Shown here piece by piece: positions 43,534 to 55,800 of a DNA stretch of 64,000 nt. Positions within the stretch are counted from its first letter, which is position 1, and each line of letters begins with the position of its first letter. The DNA comes from Siphonodentalium dalli (Eukaryota > Mollusca > Scaphopoda > Gadilida > Siphonodentaliidae). Under the pieces are notes generated by a model. The model saw nothing but the letters and a program-made list of their open reading frames with translations. It was not told where the DNA came from and made no database searches. Where the stretch lies: positions 25,792,987 through 25,856,986 of the forward strand of contig CP136063.1 of NCBI GenBank assembly GCA_032622095.1. Reading direction: 5' to 3'. The translations under genes were made by a program, and so were the position numbers.

Positions 43534-44141
43534 GGAATAATTCATATCATTTTAACATCATCTCAGGATAACAGTATTATTTCACTAACCTATCATAACT
43601 AACCTACTAACTATATGCCTATATATAGTTACATATCACTACATGTATTTAATCGGGCGTACTAAAATATTGGCTATGCCTTCAACTATTCTGACTATAA
43701 CATCTGCCTAGAAATATTTTGCCTGACTATACCATCTGAAATAAACATACATCATTACCTAACATAAAATAGGTCGTATTGTAGCTTGGATGTGCTTTTA
43801 AAGTAGTTACTATTTAGTATGACTATAAGATCTGCCTTGTAAAACAGCTCATTTTTGATACACTTATATAAATTAGTCGTTATTGTAACGTTTACATTCG
43901 TTAAATACTATTTACGAAATCCCGTGGGGGGTGGGGGATTATCAGACGACGACTACACCTATATAAATTAGTCGGTATTGTATCGTTTAACATTCGATAA
44001 GTAGTATTTATGAAATCCCGTGGGGGTGGGGATTCCAAATGACCACACCCTAAGGCAATTAGTCGATAATGTAACGTTGAACACTTTCCTTGTCCCCCTC
44101 ACTTATATATTACAGAGATAATACCTTCTCTTAATACTACT
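43394..44141. repeat. Polinton right terminal inverted repeat
   Basis: Inverted match of 29777-30571, shorter by about 50 bp at the junction 43520/43521. The element ends in ...CTTAATACTACT at 44141 and is followed by the TSD AATAGG. Confidence 0.92.
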
Positions 44142-44147
44142 AATAGG

Positions 44148-44405
44148 AATGAGTCATTTACCAGTTAGAATTACATTATTTCTCTCATTCAAAGTGGTTT
44201 CGAAGCCCAACTCATTGCCAAAACACTAAAAAAACAAGCAGGATTTGTTTTTTAGTTGCGGAAAAAATTGCTTGTTGGTGGCTTTGACCACCCACTCCGG
44301 CATACATTTTTTTCTCTCACCCCCCTCCCCTGATAGCATCCGAAATTAGAGTCTCGCCACTATTCCAGCATTGTATAGGTCACTGCACTCTAAGAAAAAA
44401 GTTTT
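44148..44405. other. Right flank of the Polinton, no feature
   Basis: Unique sequence; nothing recognised. Confidence 0.5.
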
Positions 44406-44410
44406 AGATT

Positions 44411-44930
44411 TGGTTCCCCGGAGAACCAAATGTGCCCCGCCATATCAAATCAAATCGTACGTCGGGATTTTTTTTTACCCTGTGCCAATGCATTCTCTTA
44501 TATATGCGAGTCGACCATAGGTCGCCTCGCATATATAAGAGAAAGCATTGGCCTAACAATTTGTTACAATTTTAATAATTTTTTCTTGCATTCTTTAACA
44601 ATTTTATAATTTCACCCATACAGAGCCCCAGACAAACATGAGCAGACGACACTCTTGTATATGCTTCTATATATGTGAGGGGCTCCCTGCAGGGTAATGG
44701 ATGTTTTTATTTTATGTCCTAAAAATTGTAAGAAAAATTTATTTTAAAAAAATGATAAAAAATTGTTAGGCCAATGCATTCTCTTATATATGCGAGGCGA
44801 CCTATGGTCCACTCGCATATATAAGAGAATGCATTGGCACAGGGTAAAAAAAATCCCGACTTAAAACTGGAATTGATATGGCAGGTCACAAATACCAACA
44901 TAGACCAAAGAGTTTGGTTCCATCCATCCA
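44411..44930. mobile_element. Hairpin-ended MITE with two 69-bp palindromes
   Basis: Palindromes at 44484-44552 and 44770-44838 are near-identical to those at 27784-27999. They sit in longer inverted repeats: GTCGGGATTTTTTTTTACCC at 44461 and its inverse at about 44844-44862, then GCCATATCAA / TTGATATGGC further out. Outer limits are approximate because no TSD was identified. Confidence 0.7.
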
Positions 44931-44934
44931 GCTC

Positions 44935-45535
44935 CATAAAGGACCCACCGAACTCAAGGTTTATGTGGGAACAGAGCCTAGCTTTAATATTTAAGTGTAA
45001 AATTTAACAATATGTCCGCGCGTTTGGGGTTAATATTACACCGGGAAGAGCAAATCAAGCGGGATTCCATTGAAATACTAATGCACATATATACTTTAAT
45101 TGTTTGATTGCTGGTGTGTGTGTGGGGGGGGGGGGGGGGGGGGTAACACTAAACCAAAAATGGGAAACGCAGGACAATAACTTTATTATTATAAGTCGAT
45201 ACATGTGTTCCATTAAATGTGTTCAATTTTGTGTTCGGAATGTTAACAAGATCAGTAGCGATTTCGACACATAAGTAAATGATCAGTTGTACGTGAACTA
45301 TGTTCATATATTTAGTGATGAACTGTGTAAGCAGGACTAAAGGTACTCATTCTGATCAGAGGGTCCCCATATCATCAAGATACAACAACAATATTTCTTC
45401 AAAATACGCCTTTGTTATCAGATTCGATTAATTGCAACACAATAATTTTTTGAGTGTTTCAATGTTTATTATGCCTTAGCCATAAATCAATATGTAACAT
45501 AAGCGCATTAGTAAGTTAACAAAATAGTATTAGTT
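44935..45535. other. Intergenic DNA with poly-G and a MITE fragment
   Basis: A G-run lies at about 45123-45142. AAAGGTACTCATTCTGATCA at about 45341-45361 is a left-end fragment of the TTAA MITE family, truncated within about 70 bp. No gene. Confidence 0.6.
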
Positions 45536-45540
45536 ACATT

Positions 45541-45543
45541 ATG

Positions 45544-45575
<32 letters not shown>

Positions 45576-45620
45576 GCATGATTATGTAGATGATGAAGAT
45601 TATGATAATGATGATGAAGA
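45541..45620 (+). repeat. (ATG)n trinucleotide microsatellite
   Basis: ATGATG repeats with interruptions give a methionine/aspartate-rich spurious open frame. Confidence 0.9.
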
Positions 45621-45624
45621 TGAT

Positions 45625-46126
45625 ATATTTGTGGTTATGGTGGTATATACACTTATTTACATTGTTGGACCCCCGGTATGTCATCTATCTTCTAATTCAT
45701 ACATGTGTTTACTCGTGTACATCTGGTTCCCAAATTATTGCATCGCATAAATCTGATAACATTTTAGTACTTATAAATTAGCATCTATAATTTCTCGTGT
45801 CTAAATAGCGCAGACTACTTCCCCATTGGACGACTTCAGTCAATCTATCTGCCAGTTCATCAATCAGAATCACGATGATCGCGGTTGGTTGCCTTTGATT
45901 GACTGTGTTTGATTGGGCAGAGCACTTGGCTACTACAATAGAATGTCTTGTTCTCTCACACGCAAGTTTTGTCTTGGTCTTCAGACATGTATCTACCTGT
46001 AAATCCACATGTGCGTGTTATCACGACAGGCAAGTAAATTTGTATAATGTCAGGCCATAATTATATCATGTATATCTACGAATAATATAATGTCAGGTAT
46101 ATTGCTTGTTGTATATGTATAATTGG
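45625..46126. other. Non-coding DNA including the LINE 3' flank
   Basis: No gene. ATAATGTCAGG recurs at about 46045 and 46087, within the probable LINE 3' untranslated region. Confidence 0.5.
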
Positions 46127-47554
46127 TCACTTGTATATTTGCGAATACTGAGTGTATCTATATTTCCAATATTCCCTTAAAGATAGCTTCAGGTACACAC
46201 ACACGCGTTTTAAGACGCTCAAATTTTCCAATGCTATGAGTCCATAAAATTTGCTCAGATTTGGAAATTCCCAGTAATAAGCGGGAATATATTTCTCTCG
46301 TAAATCCTGAATTTTTTTGCATTCAATGACGTGGTGATATTCATCACCCACCCCATTACCACATGCAGAGCAAATACGCTTATCGCGCGCTTGATCCTGC
46401 CACCTCCCACGTTCGATGGCCAGTCTGTGATTTGAAGTTCTAACTTTAACAAGGTATTCTGATAGGCTCCTTGGTAAATCTAAAAGGTATCTACTAATTG
46501 CCAATCCATTCTTTAGTTCTTTATAAAATAGCCCACGCGAAGATTTTTGCATATCCAATTTCCATTGCTCTTCAAATTTGGCAACTAGGGTTTTCCTCAT
46601 ATTTCGTATACCTGATTTTGTCAGTGGCAATTGTGAAGACCATTTATCTGCTAGGTCTACTTCTGAAATTATGCTTTCAATATAGCATATCCATCTGAAT
46701 TTTTCAAGAAACGCTTCTTCAGCGTTACACGTTACTACGAATTTGTATATCTGTTTTACAAGCTTGGATCCGTCGCAAGATAAAATGCGACACCAAAATG
46801 AAATGGCCCTACATTTTATAAGAATATCAAGGGGATATCTCCCCAATTCACCGTACACCATGTAATTGGGTGTACTCGATTTCATGCCAAGAAGTATTTT
46901 GCAGAATTTCAAATGCACATACTCGATATCCGTAATCGGTTCATAACCCCATATTTCGCTTCCATATAGAAGAATTGGAACAATTTGATGATCAAAAAGC
47001 TTTAACATGAGGTCAATTGGTAAATTTAGTTTTCTCGTTCGATCAAAAAGCCCAAACATGGCCTTAATAGCTATATTTCTAGTTCGTTTTATTGATCGAC
47101 AGAACCGACCATTGTAAAAGAATCTTACTCCAAGGTAAGAAAATTCTTTAACGGTTTCAAGTCGACAACCTTTATAACTGAATTCAGGTAAAATTTTGTT
47201 CTGTTTTTTACAAAATATTATAACTTTAGTTTTTTTGGTGTTCATTTCGAGCTTCCATGAATCTGCATAATCCTCAAACGCTTGAAGTGCCCGATTCATT
47301 TCGCCTTCATTATCTGTCAACAAGACAGTATCGTCTGCATATAATAAACATAATAATTTTAAATAACAATCAACATTTCTGGACATTACTTCATCCAAAT
47401 ATTGCAAACCACGTATAGCACAGTCCGACAAAAAATCTTGTAAGTCATTCACGTAGAGGGAGAAAAGAAATGGGGACATTAATTCACCCTGGAATAAGCC
47501 AATATTGCTTACGAAAAAGTCTGACGTTCCTTCTCCATCTCTAACCACTGTCAA
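46127..47554 (-). pseudogene. 5'-truncated non-LTR retrotransposon (LINE) ORF2, reverse transcriptase C-terminal half
   Basis: 475 residues are open. The reverse transcriptase starts partway, at QGELMSPFLFSLYVNDL; the catalytic motif YADDTVLL follows. Thumb-like sequence leads into YGSEIWGYEP and MVYGELGRYPL, and a C-terminal zinc-binding motif reads CSACGNGVGDEYHHVIEC. A stop lies just upstream (47557-47555), and the endonuclease and first RT motifs are missing, so this is a classic 5' truncation. The remaining frame has no internal stop, suggesting a fairly recent insertion. The clade is uncertain. Confidence 0.88.
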
Positions 47555-47559
47555 CTATG

Positions 47560-48110
47560 GTATCAAATTTCCCAAAACGTGTTATTATACTTCCATGGTG
47601 TACTATATTGAACCAAGGAAGTATATTGTTTTTCTATTGGGGCCGTTTTCCGTTTTATTGAAAATACTCAGAAACTAATTGGAGGAGGACCGTGAAATCT
47701 CTAGGGAACGTAGGCATCTAAGGGATACTGAAAATGAAGGTATCGCGATGTCGCCAGAACGCTTCGCCACGGAATGAAATAAATTATATTTTTTTTCACT
47801 ATTATTATTATTATTAAAATACTCCACACTTTTATAATCACTATATTTCGGAAAGTATGAGTAGTAGAAAACTAAAAGTTGGTAAGTATGTTGGGGCAAA
47901 TGAGTTTTATGCCTTAGTCGCATAACGAATATTGTCCGCGCTTTCTTCGCAGAGTTATCTCCCCTTATACGAAAACATGTCATTTTATTATCTCGGAAAT
48001 TATAAGGAGCAGATCATCGAAAATTAGACCGTATGCACAACTCGATATGCCCTACAGACCAACGGCATCAAAACTTGTGTCCGAGCTTTTTCTGAGGAGT
48101 TACCGCCCAT
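47560..48110. other. Intergenic stretch, no feature recognised
   Basis: A short ATT microsatellite lies near 47797-47817. No gene. Confidence 0.5.
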
Positions 48111-49009
48111 AAAAATGGACACACTATACACCAGGATGAATAAACCAATGTTTATTGCATATTCCGAATTGGACGATAGATTCGGACTCGAATATACCGC
48201 TGAAAAATGTTTTTACCCAGTACTTTCCGCGTTACGGGGTACGGAAATATTGCGACTACTTTTCCCGCCAAATCCAAACCGGCTGTTTAAAGAGCAAAAT
48301 AATGTCGTAGCCGTGTACGTTGACATACTTTATGTACGTCCCAGAAGTTTGACGGCTATACTATAAATGTAACATGCCCAGCGGAGAATGCGTGTCAGTG
48401 TGGGTTGAGACTTTAGGAAAATTCCACGAAAATTGCAAAGGGGGGAAAATTCAAACATCGAGATAATTCTTTTTAACAAGTACATCTGATGGCTAGTGTT
48501 CACGCGCATCCAGAGGGCGATTTTCTCATTTTCAGATGGAACGGTTTACTCGTGACAACGCTATATATCATAGATATGTATACTTCTGTCGTCTATCACT
48601 TGCCGATTTTTAGCCCCAAATCCAAATGGGCTAATGTAGGAGCGAGTTTAATGCGGTGGTACGTAAGCCGGTATACTGTAGGTATGCCTCCAAAATTTTA
48701 CCTCTCTAATATAAACACAACCTGCTCAAGTGAGTGTTTGTGTCGGTGGCTTCAGATTTGGCAAATTCCACCGAAGATCAAATGATGAAAATTACTCCGA
48801 AAATCATATATTGAGATAAAAACTTTTCGATGAATGGATGTGATAAGTAGTATCTAAACGCAAGATTAGTACACTTTTTAATTATTTATATTGAACGGTT
48901 TAACCCTGGTAGCGTATAACGTTGTAACGGGTGATATATATTACTCAAATTTAATTTCGCGGAAACCGATTTGACCTTCGATTGAGCCTTTTAAAGACCA
49001 ATGTCAGGT
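48111..49009. other. Intergenic stretch with two short unassigned frames
   Basis: Plus frames 48115-48366 (83 residues) and 48489-48785 (98 residues) have ordinary composition but no recognisable motif or linked splice sites. They could be decayed fragments of a mobile-element gene. I do not call them genes. Confidence 0.4.
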
Positions 49010-49140
49010 CGGGGGTCACGATTCGACCCGTCCAAAACACTCCCGGGACAAAAGTACCCACATTTATACGATTTCGTCAAAATCCGTCCAGCAGTTTTCC
49101 CGGCCATAGCTGACAGACAAACAAACAGACAGACAGAAGT
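49010..49140 (+). mobile_element. Retroposon (RTE-like LINE or SINE) 3' tail
   Basis: ATTTCGTCAAAATCCGTCCA followed by GCAGTTTTCCCGG, then a CAGACAAACAAACAGACAGA tail. The phrase before a short tetranucleotide tail is characteristic of 3' ends of RTE-type LINEs and SINEs mobilised by them. Only the 3' end is present. Confidence 0.5.
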
Positions 49141-49382
49141 ACTAAAATATATATTAAATTTATAAATAACCATGCAAGTCCACCATCGGATCGTAAGGCA
49201 CCAATATGCATTCGCACGAAGAGGAACACACATATACGCATAACACTCACATGGGATGGGATGGAATACCATGGAAGTATATGGAATCTGACCTCTAGTT
49301 TATCATCATTTTGTTCAACGAAATATTTGCCGTATTATCACTTGAGTATTCAGGAAATTTAACCGTATTACTACATATGTTT

Positions 49383-49596
49383 TTAGAGTTATCCATCTTC
49401 ATCCGTGATTGGACCGACACCATCCATTTAACGGCGTGTTTCTGGGCCACAAACAATTGAAATAACAAACTTCAAAAATCGATATCTGATCACTCTGAGC
49501 TTTGATTGATAGGTTCCTCGACTCGATTCAAATAGTTTTTACCCCCGAAGCCAAAGATATAGTAATTTAGGGGTGTTGAATCGGATTGAGTACCTT
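49383..49596. mobile_element. Right half of a TTAA-target MITE (AGGTACTC family)
   Basis: Contains GAGTTATCCATCTTCATC, CTCGACTCGATTCAAATA and the end ATCGGATTGAGTACCT followed by TTAA. A left end was not found, so the copy is truncated or diverged. Confidence 0.7.
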
Positions 49597-49839
49597 TAAA
49601 GTCGCCAAAACAATAAAATATACAACAACGCTGTGGCCGACAACGAAAAAACAAACTAAAATTGAAATGTTGCAAGGTTGTGAGACTTGTTCAAAATAAC
49701 ATACACAGGAGTTATAGCTCTATTGAAAGACATCTTTTGGAATTATTTCCTTGAATAAAACCAATCTCTTAGTATCCAAAGCACTATCCCATTGGAAGAA
49801 TGTAGCAATGATCAGGATTGTCGAAAATTCCAACCGTAT

Positions 49840-52800
49840 AATGAACAAGACATACCAAGAACGAACGTAAACTGACCAAGACATACCGAGAACGGACGTA
49901 TAATGACCAAGACAAACTGAGAACGGACCTACAATGACCAAGACATACTGAGAACGGACGTATAATGACCAAGACATACCGATAACGGACGTATACTGAC
50001 CAAGAAATACCGAGAACGGGCGTATAATGACCAAGGCATACCAAGAACAGACGAATAATGACCAAGACATACCGAGAACGGACGTATAATGACCAAGACA
50101 TACCAAGAACAGACGTATAATGACCAAGAAATACCGAGAACGGGCGTATAATGACCAAGACATACCGAGAACGGACGTATAATGACCAAGACATACCGAG
50201 AACGGACGTATAATGACCAAGACATACTGAGAACGGACGTATACTGACCAAGACATACCGAGAACGGGCGCATACTGACCAAGACATACCGAGAACGGAC
50301 GTATAATGACCAAGACATACCGAGAACGGACGTATAATGACCAAGACATACCGAGAACGGACGTATAATGACCAAGACATACTGAGAACGGACGTATAAT
50401 GACCAAGACATACTGAGAACGGGCGTACAATGACCAAGACATACCGAGAACGGACGTATAATGACCAAGACATACTGAGAACGGAGGTATAATGACCAAG
50501 ACATACTGAGAACGGACCTATACTGACCAAGACATACCGAGAACGGACGTATAATGACCAAGACATACTGAGAACGGACCTATATAATGACCAAGACATA
50601 CCGAGAACGGACGTATAATGACCAAGACATACTGAGAACGGACGTATAATGACCAAGACAAACCGAGAACGGACGTATAATGACCAAGGCATACCAAGAA
50701 CAGACGAATAATGACCAAGACATACCGAGAACGGACGTATAATGACCAAGACATACCAAGAACAGACGTATAATGACCAAGACATACCGAGAACGGACGT
50801 ATAATGACCAAGACATACCGAGAACGGACGTATAACGAACAAGACATACCGAGAACGGACGTATAACGACCAAGACATACCGAGAATGGACGTATAATGA
50901 CCAAGACATACTGAGAACGGACCTATAATGACCAAGACATACCGAGAACGGACGTATAATGACCAAGACTTACTGAGAACGGACCTATAATGACCAAGAC
51001 ATACCGAGAACGGACGTATAATGACCAAGACATACTGAGAACGGACCTATAATGACCAAGACATACCAAGAACAGACGTATAATGACCAAGACATACCGA
51101 GAACGGACGTATAATGACCAAGACATACTGAGAACGGACCTATAATGACCAAGACATACCGAGAACGGACGTATAATGACCAAGACATACCGAGAACGGA
51201 CGTATAATGACCAAGACATACTGAGAACGGACGTATAATGACCAAGATATACTGAGAACGGACGTATAATGACCAAGTCATACTGAGAACGGACGTATAA
51301 TGACCAAGACATACCGAGAACGGGCGTATAATGACCAAGACATACCGAGAACGGACGTATAATGACCAAGACATACTGAGAACGGGCGTACAATGACCAA
51401 GACATACTGAGAACGGACGTATAATGACCAAGACATACCGAGAACGGGCGTATAATGACCAAGACATACCGAGAACGGACGTATAATGACCAAGACATAC
51501 TGAGAACGTACGTATAATGACCAAGACATACTGAGAACGGACGTATACTGACCAAGACATACTGAGAACGGACCTATAATGACCAAGACATACCGAGAAC
51601 GGACGTATAATGACCAAGACATACTGAGAACGGACCTATAATGACCAAGACATACCGAGAACGGACGTATAATGACCAAGACATACCGAGAACGGACGTA
51701 TAATGACCAAGACATACTGAGAACGGACGTATAATGACCAAGACATACTGAGAACGGACGTATAATGACCAAGACATACCGAGAACGGACGTATAATGAC
51801 CAAGACATACCGAGAACGGACGTATAATGACCAAGACATACCGAGAACGGACGTATAATGACCAAGACATACTGAGAACGGACGTATAATGACCAAGACA
51901 TACCGAGAACGGACGTATAATGACCAAGACATACCGAGAACGGACGTATAATGACCAAGACATACTGAGAACGGACGTATAATGACCAAGACATACCGAG
52001 AACGGGCGTATAATGACCAAGACATACCGAGAACGGACGTATAATGACCAAGACAAACTGAGAACGGACGTATAATGACCAATACATACCGAGAACGGAC
52101 GTATAATGACCAAGGCATACTGAGAACGGACGTATAATGACCAAGACATACCGAGAACGGACGTATAATGACCAAGACATACCGAGAACGGACGTATAAT
52201 GACCAATACATACCGAGAACGGACGTATAATGACCAAGGCATACTGAGAACGGACGTATAATGACCAAGGCATACTGAGAACGGACGTATAATGACCAAG
52301 ACATACTGAGAACGGGCGTACAATGACCAAGACATACCGAGAACGGACGTATAATGACCAAGACATACTGAGAACGGACGTATAATGACCAAGACATACT
52401 GAGAACGGACCTACAATGACCAAGACATACCGAGAACGGACGTATAATGACCAAGACATACCGAGAACGGACGTATAATGACCAAGACATACTGAGAACG
52501 GACGTATAATGACCAAGACATACCGAGAACGGGCGTATAATGACCAAGACATACCGAGAACGGACGTATAATGACCAAGACATACTGAGAACGGACGTAT
52601 AATGACCAAGACATACTGAGAACGGACCTATAATGACCAAGACATACCGAGAACGGACGTATAATGACCAAGACATAGTGAGAACGGACCTATAATGACC
52701 AAGACATACCGAGAACGGACCTATAATGACCAAGACATACCGAGAACGGACGTATAATGACCAAGACATACTGAGAACGGACGTATAATGACCAAGACAT

Positions 52801-55800
52801 ACCGAGAACGGGCGTATAATGACCAAGACATACCGAGAACGGACGTATAATGACCAAGACATACTGAGAACGGGCGTACAATGACCAAGACATACTGAGA
52901 ACGGACGTATAATGACCAAGACATACCGAGAACGGGCGTATAATGACCAAGACATACCGAGAACGGACGTATAATGACCAAGACATACTGAGAACGTACG
53001 TATAATGACCAAGACATACTGAGAACGGACGTATACTGACCAAGACATACTGAGAACGGACCTATAATGACCAAGACATACCGAGAACGGACGTATAATG
53101 ACCAAGACATACTGAGAACGGACCTATAATGACCAAGACATACCGAGAACGGACGTATAATGACCAAGACATACCGAGAACGGACGTATAATGACCAAGA
53201 CATACTGAGAACGGACGTATAATGACCAAGACATACTGAGAACGGACGTATAATGACCAAGACATACCGAGAACGGACGTATAATGACCAAGACATACCG
53301 AGAACGGACGTATAATGACCAAGACATACCGAGAACGGACGTATAATGACCAAGACATACTGAGAACGGACGTATAATGACCAAGACATACCGAGAACGG
53401 ACGTATAATGACCAAGACATACCGAGAACGGACGTATAATGACCAAGACATACTGAGAACGGACGTATAATGACCAAGACATACCGAGAACGGGCGTATA
53501 ATGACCAAGACATACCGAGAACGGACGTATAATGACCAAGACAAACTGAGAACGGACGTATAATGACCAAGACATACCGAGAACGGACGTATAATGACCA
53601 AGACATACTGAGAACGGACGTATAATGACCAATACATACCGAGAACGGACGTATAATGACCAAGGCATACTGAGAACGGACGTATAATGACCAAGACATA
53701 CTGAGAACGGGCGTACAATGACCAAGACATACCGAGAACGGACGTATAATGACCAAGACATACTGAGAACGGACGTATAATGACCAAGACATACTGAGAA
53801 CGGACCTACAATGACCAAGACATACCGAGAACGGACGTATAATGACCAAGACATACCGAGAACGGACGTATAATGACCAAGACATACTGAGAACGGACGT
53901 ATAATGACCAAGACATACCGAGAACGGGCGTATAATGACCAAGACATACCGAGAACGGACGTATAATGACCAAGACATACTGAGAACGGACGTATAATGA
54001 CCAAGACATACTGAGAACGGACCTATAATGACCAAGACATACCGAGAACGGACGTATAATGACCAAGACATACTGAGAACGGACGTATAATGACCAAGAC
54101 ATACCGAGAACGGACCTATAATGACCAAGACATACCGAGAACGGACGTATAATGACCAAGACATACTGAGAACGGACGTATAATGACCAAGACATACCGA
54201 GAACGGACGTATACTGACCAAGACATACTGAGAACGGACGTATAATGACCAAGACATACCGAGAACGGACGTATAATGACCAAGACATACTGAGAACGGA
54301 CGTATAATGACCAAGACATACTGAGAATGGGCGTACAATGACCAAGACATACTGAGAACGGACGTATACTGACCAAGACAAACTGAGAACGGACGTATAA
54401 TGACCAAGACATACCGAGAACGGACCTACAATGACCAAGACATACTGAGAACGGACGTATAATGACCAAGACATACTGAGAACGGACGTATAATGACCAA
54501 GACATACTGAGAACGGACCTATAATGACCAAGACATACCGAGAACGGACGTATAATGACCAAGACATACTGAGAACGGACCTATATAATGACCAAGACAT
54601 ACCGAGAACGGACGTATAATGACCAAGACATACCGAGAACGGACGTATAATGACCAAGACATACCGAGAACGGACGTATAATGACCAAGACATACTGAGA
54701 ACGGACCTATAATGACCAAGACATACCGAGAACGGACCTATAATGACCAAGACATACCGAGAACGGACGTATAATGACCAAGACATACCAAGAACAGACG
54801 TATAATGACCAAGACATACCGAGAACGGACGTATAATGACCAAGACAAACTGAGAACGGACCTACAATGACCAAGACATACTGAGAACGGACGTATAATG
54901 ACCAAGACATACCGATAACGGACGTATACTGACCAAGAAATACCGAGAACGGGCGTATAATGACCAAGGCATACCAAGAACAGACGAATAATGACCAATA
55001 CATACCGAGAACGGACGTATAATGACCAAGACATACCAAGAACAGACGTATAATGACCAAGAAATACCGAGAACGGGCGTATAATGACCAAGACATACCG
55101 AGAACGGACGTATAATGACCAAGACATACCGAGAACGGACGTATAATGACCAAGACATACTGAGAACGGACGTATACTGACCAAGACATACCGAGAACGG
55201 GCGTATACTGACCAAGACATACCGAGAACGGACGTATAATGACCAAGACATACCGAGAACGGACGTATAATGACCAAGACATACCGAGAACGGACGTATA
55301 ATGACCAAGACATACTGAGAACGGACGTATAATGACCAAGACATACTGAGAACGGGCGTACAATGACCAAGACATACCGAGAACGGACGTATAATGACCA
55401 AGACATACTGAGAACGGAGGTATAATGACCAAGACATACTGAGAACGGACCTATACTGACCAAGACATACCGAGAACGGACGTATAATGACCAAGACATA
55501 CTGAGAACGGACCTATATAATGACCAAGACATACCGAGAACGGACGTATAATGACCAAGACATACTGAGAACGGACGTATAATGACCAAGACAAACCGAG
55601 AACGGACGTATAATGACCAAGGCATACCAAGAACAGACGAATAATGACCAAGACATACCGAGAACGGACGTATAATGACCAAGACATACCAAGAACAGAC
55701 GTATAATGACCAAGACATACCGAGAACGGACGTATAATGACCAAGACATACCGAGAACGGACGTATAACGAACAAGACATACCGAGAACGGACGTATAAC

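Larger units (their letters stand above)
29777..44141 (-). mobile_element. Complete Polinton/Maverick (virus-like self-synthesizing transposon), 14,365 bp
   Basis: TIRs begin AGTAGTATTAAGAGAAGG and are inverted at the right end. The 6-bp TSD AATAGG is perfect at 29771-29776 and 44142-44147. A 6-bp TSD, TIRs of several hundred bp starting AG, and a gene set of protein-primed DNA polymerase, retroviral-type integrase, packaging ATPase, adenain-like protease, major and minor capsid proteins together define Polintons. Eleven genes run leftward and two run rightward at the right end. Apart from one in-frame stop in the minor capsid gene, every large frame is open, implying a young insertion. Confidence 0.97.

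Noticed and set aside
45541-45781. Methionine/aspartate-rich ORFs
   Set aside because: Translation of an ATG trinucleotide microsatellite.
46127-47554. Host gene encoding a reverse-transcriptase-related protein
   Set aside because: Missing first RT motifs and endonuclease, no ATG (starts at TTG after a stop), and a typical LINE zinc-binding C-terminus. It is a truncated LINE.
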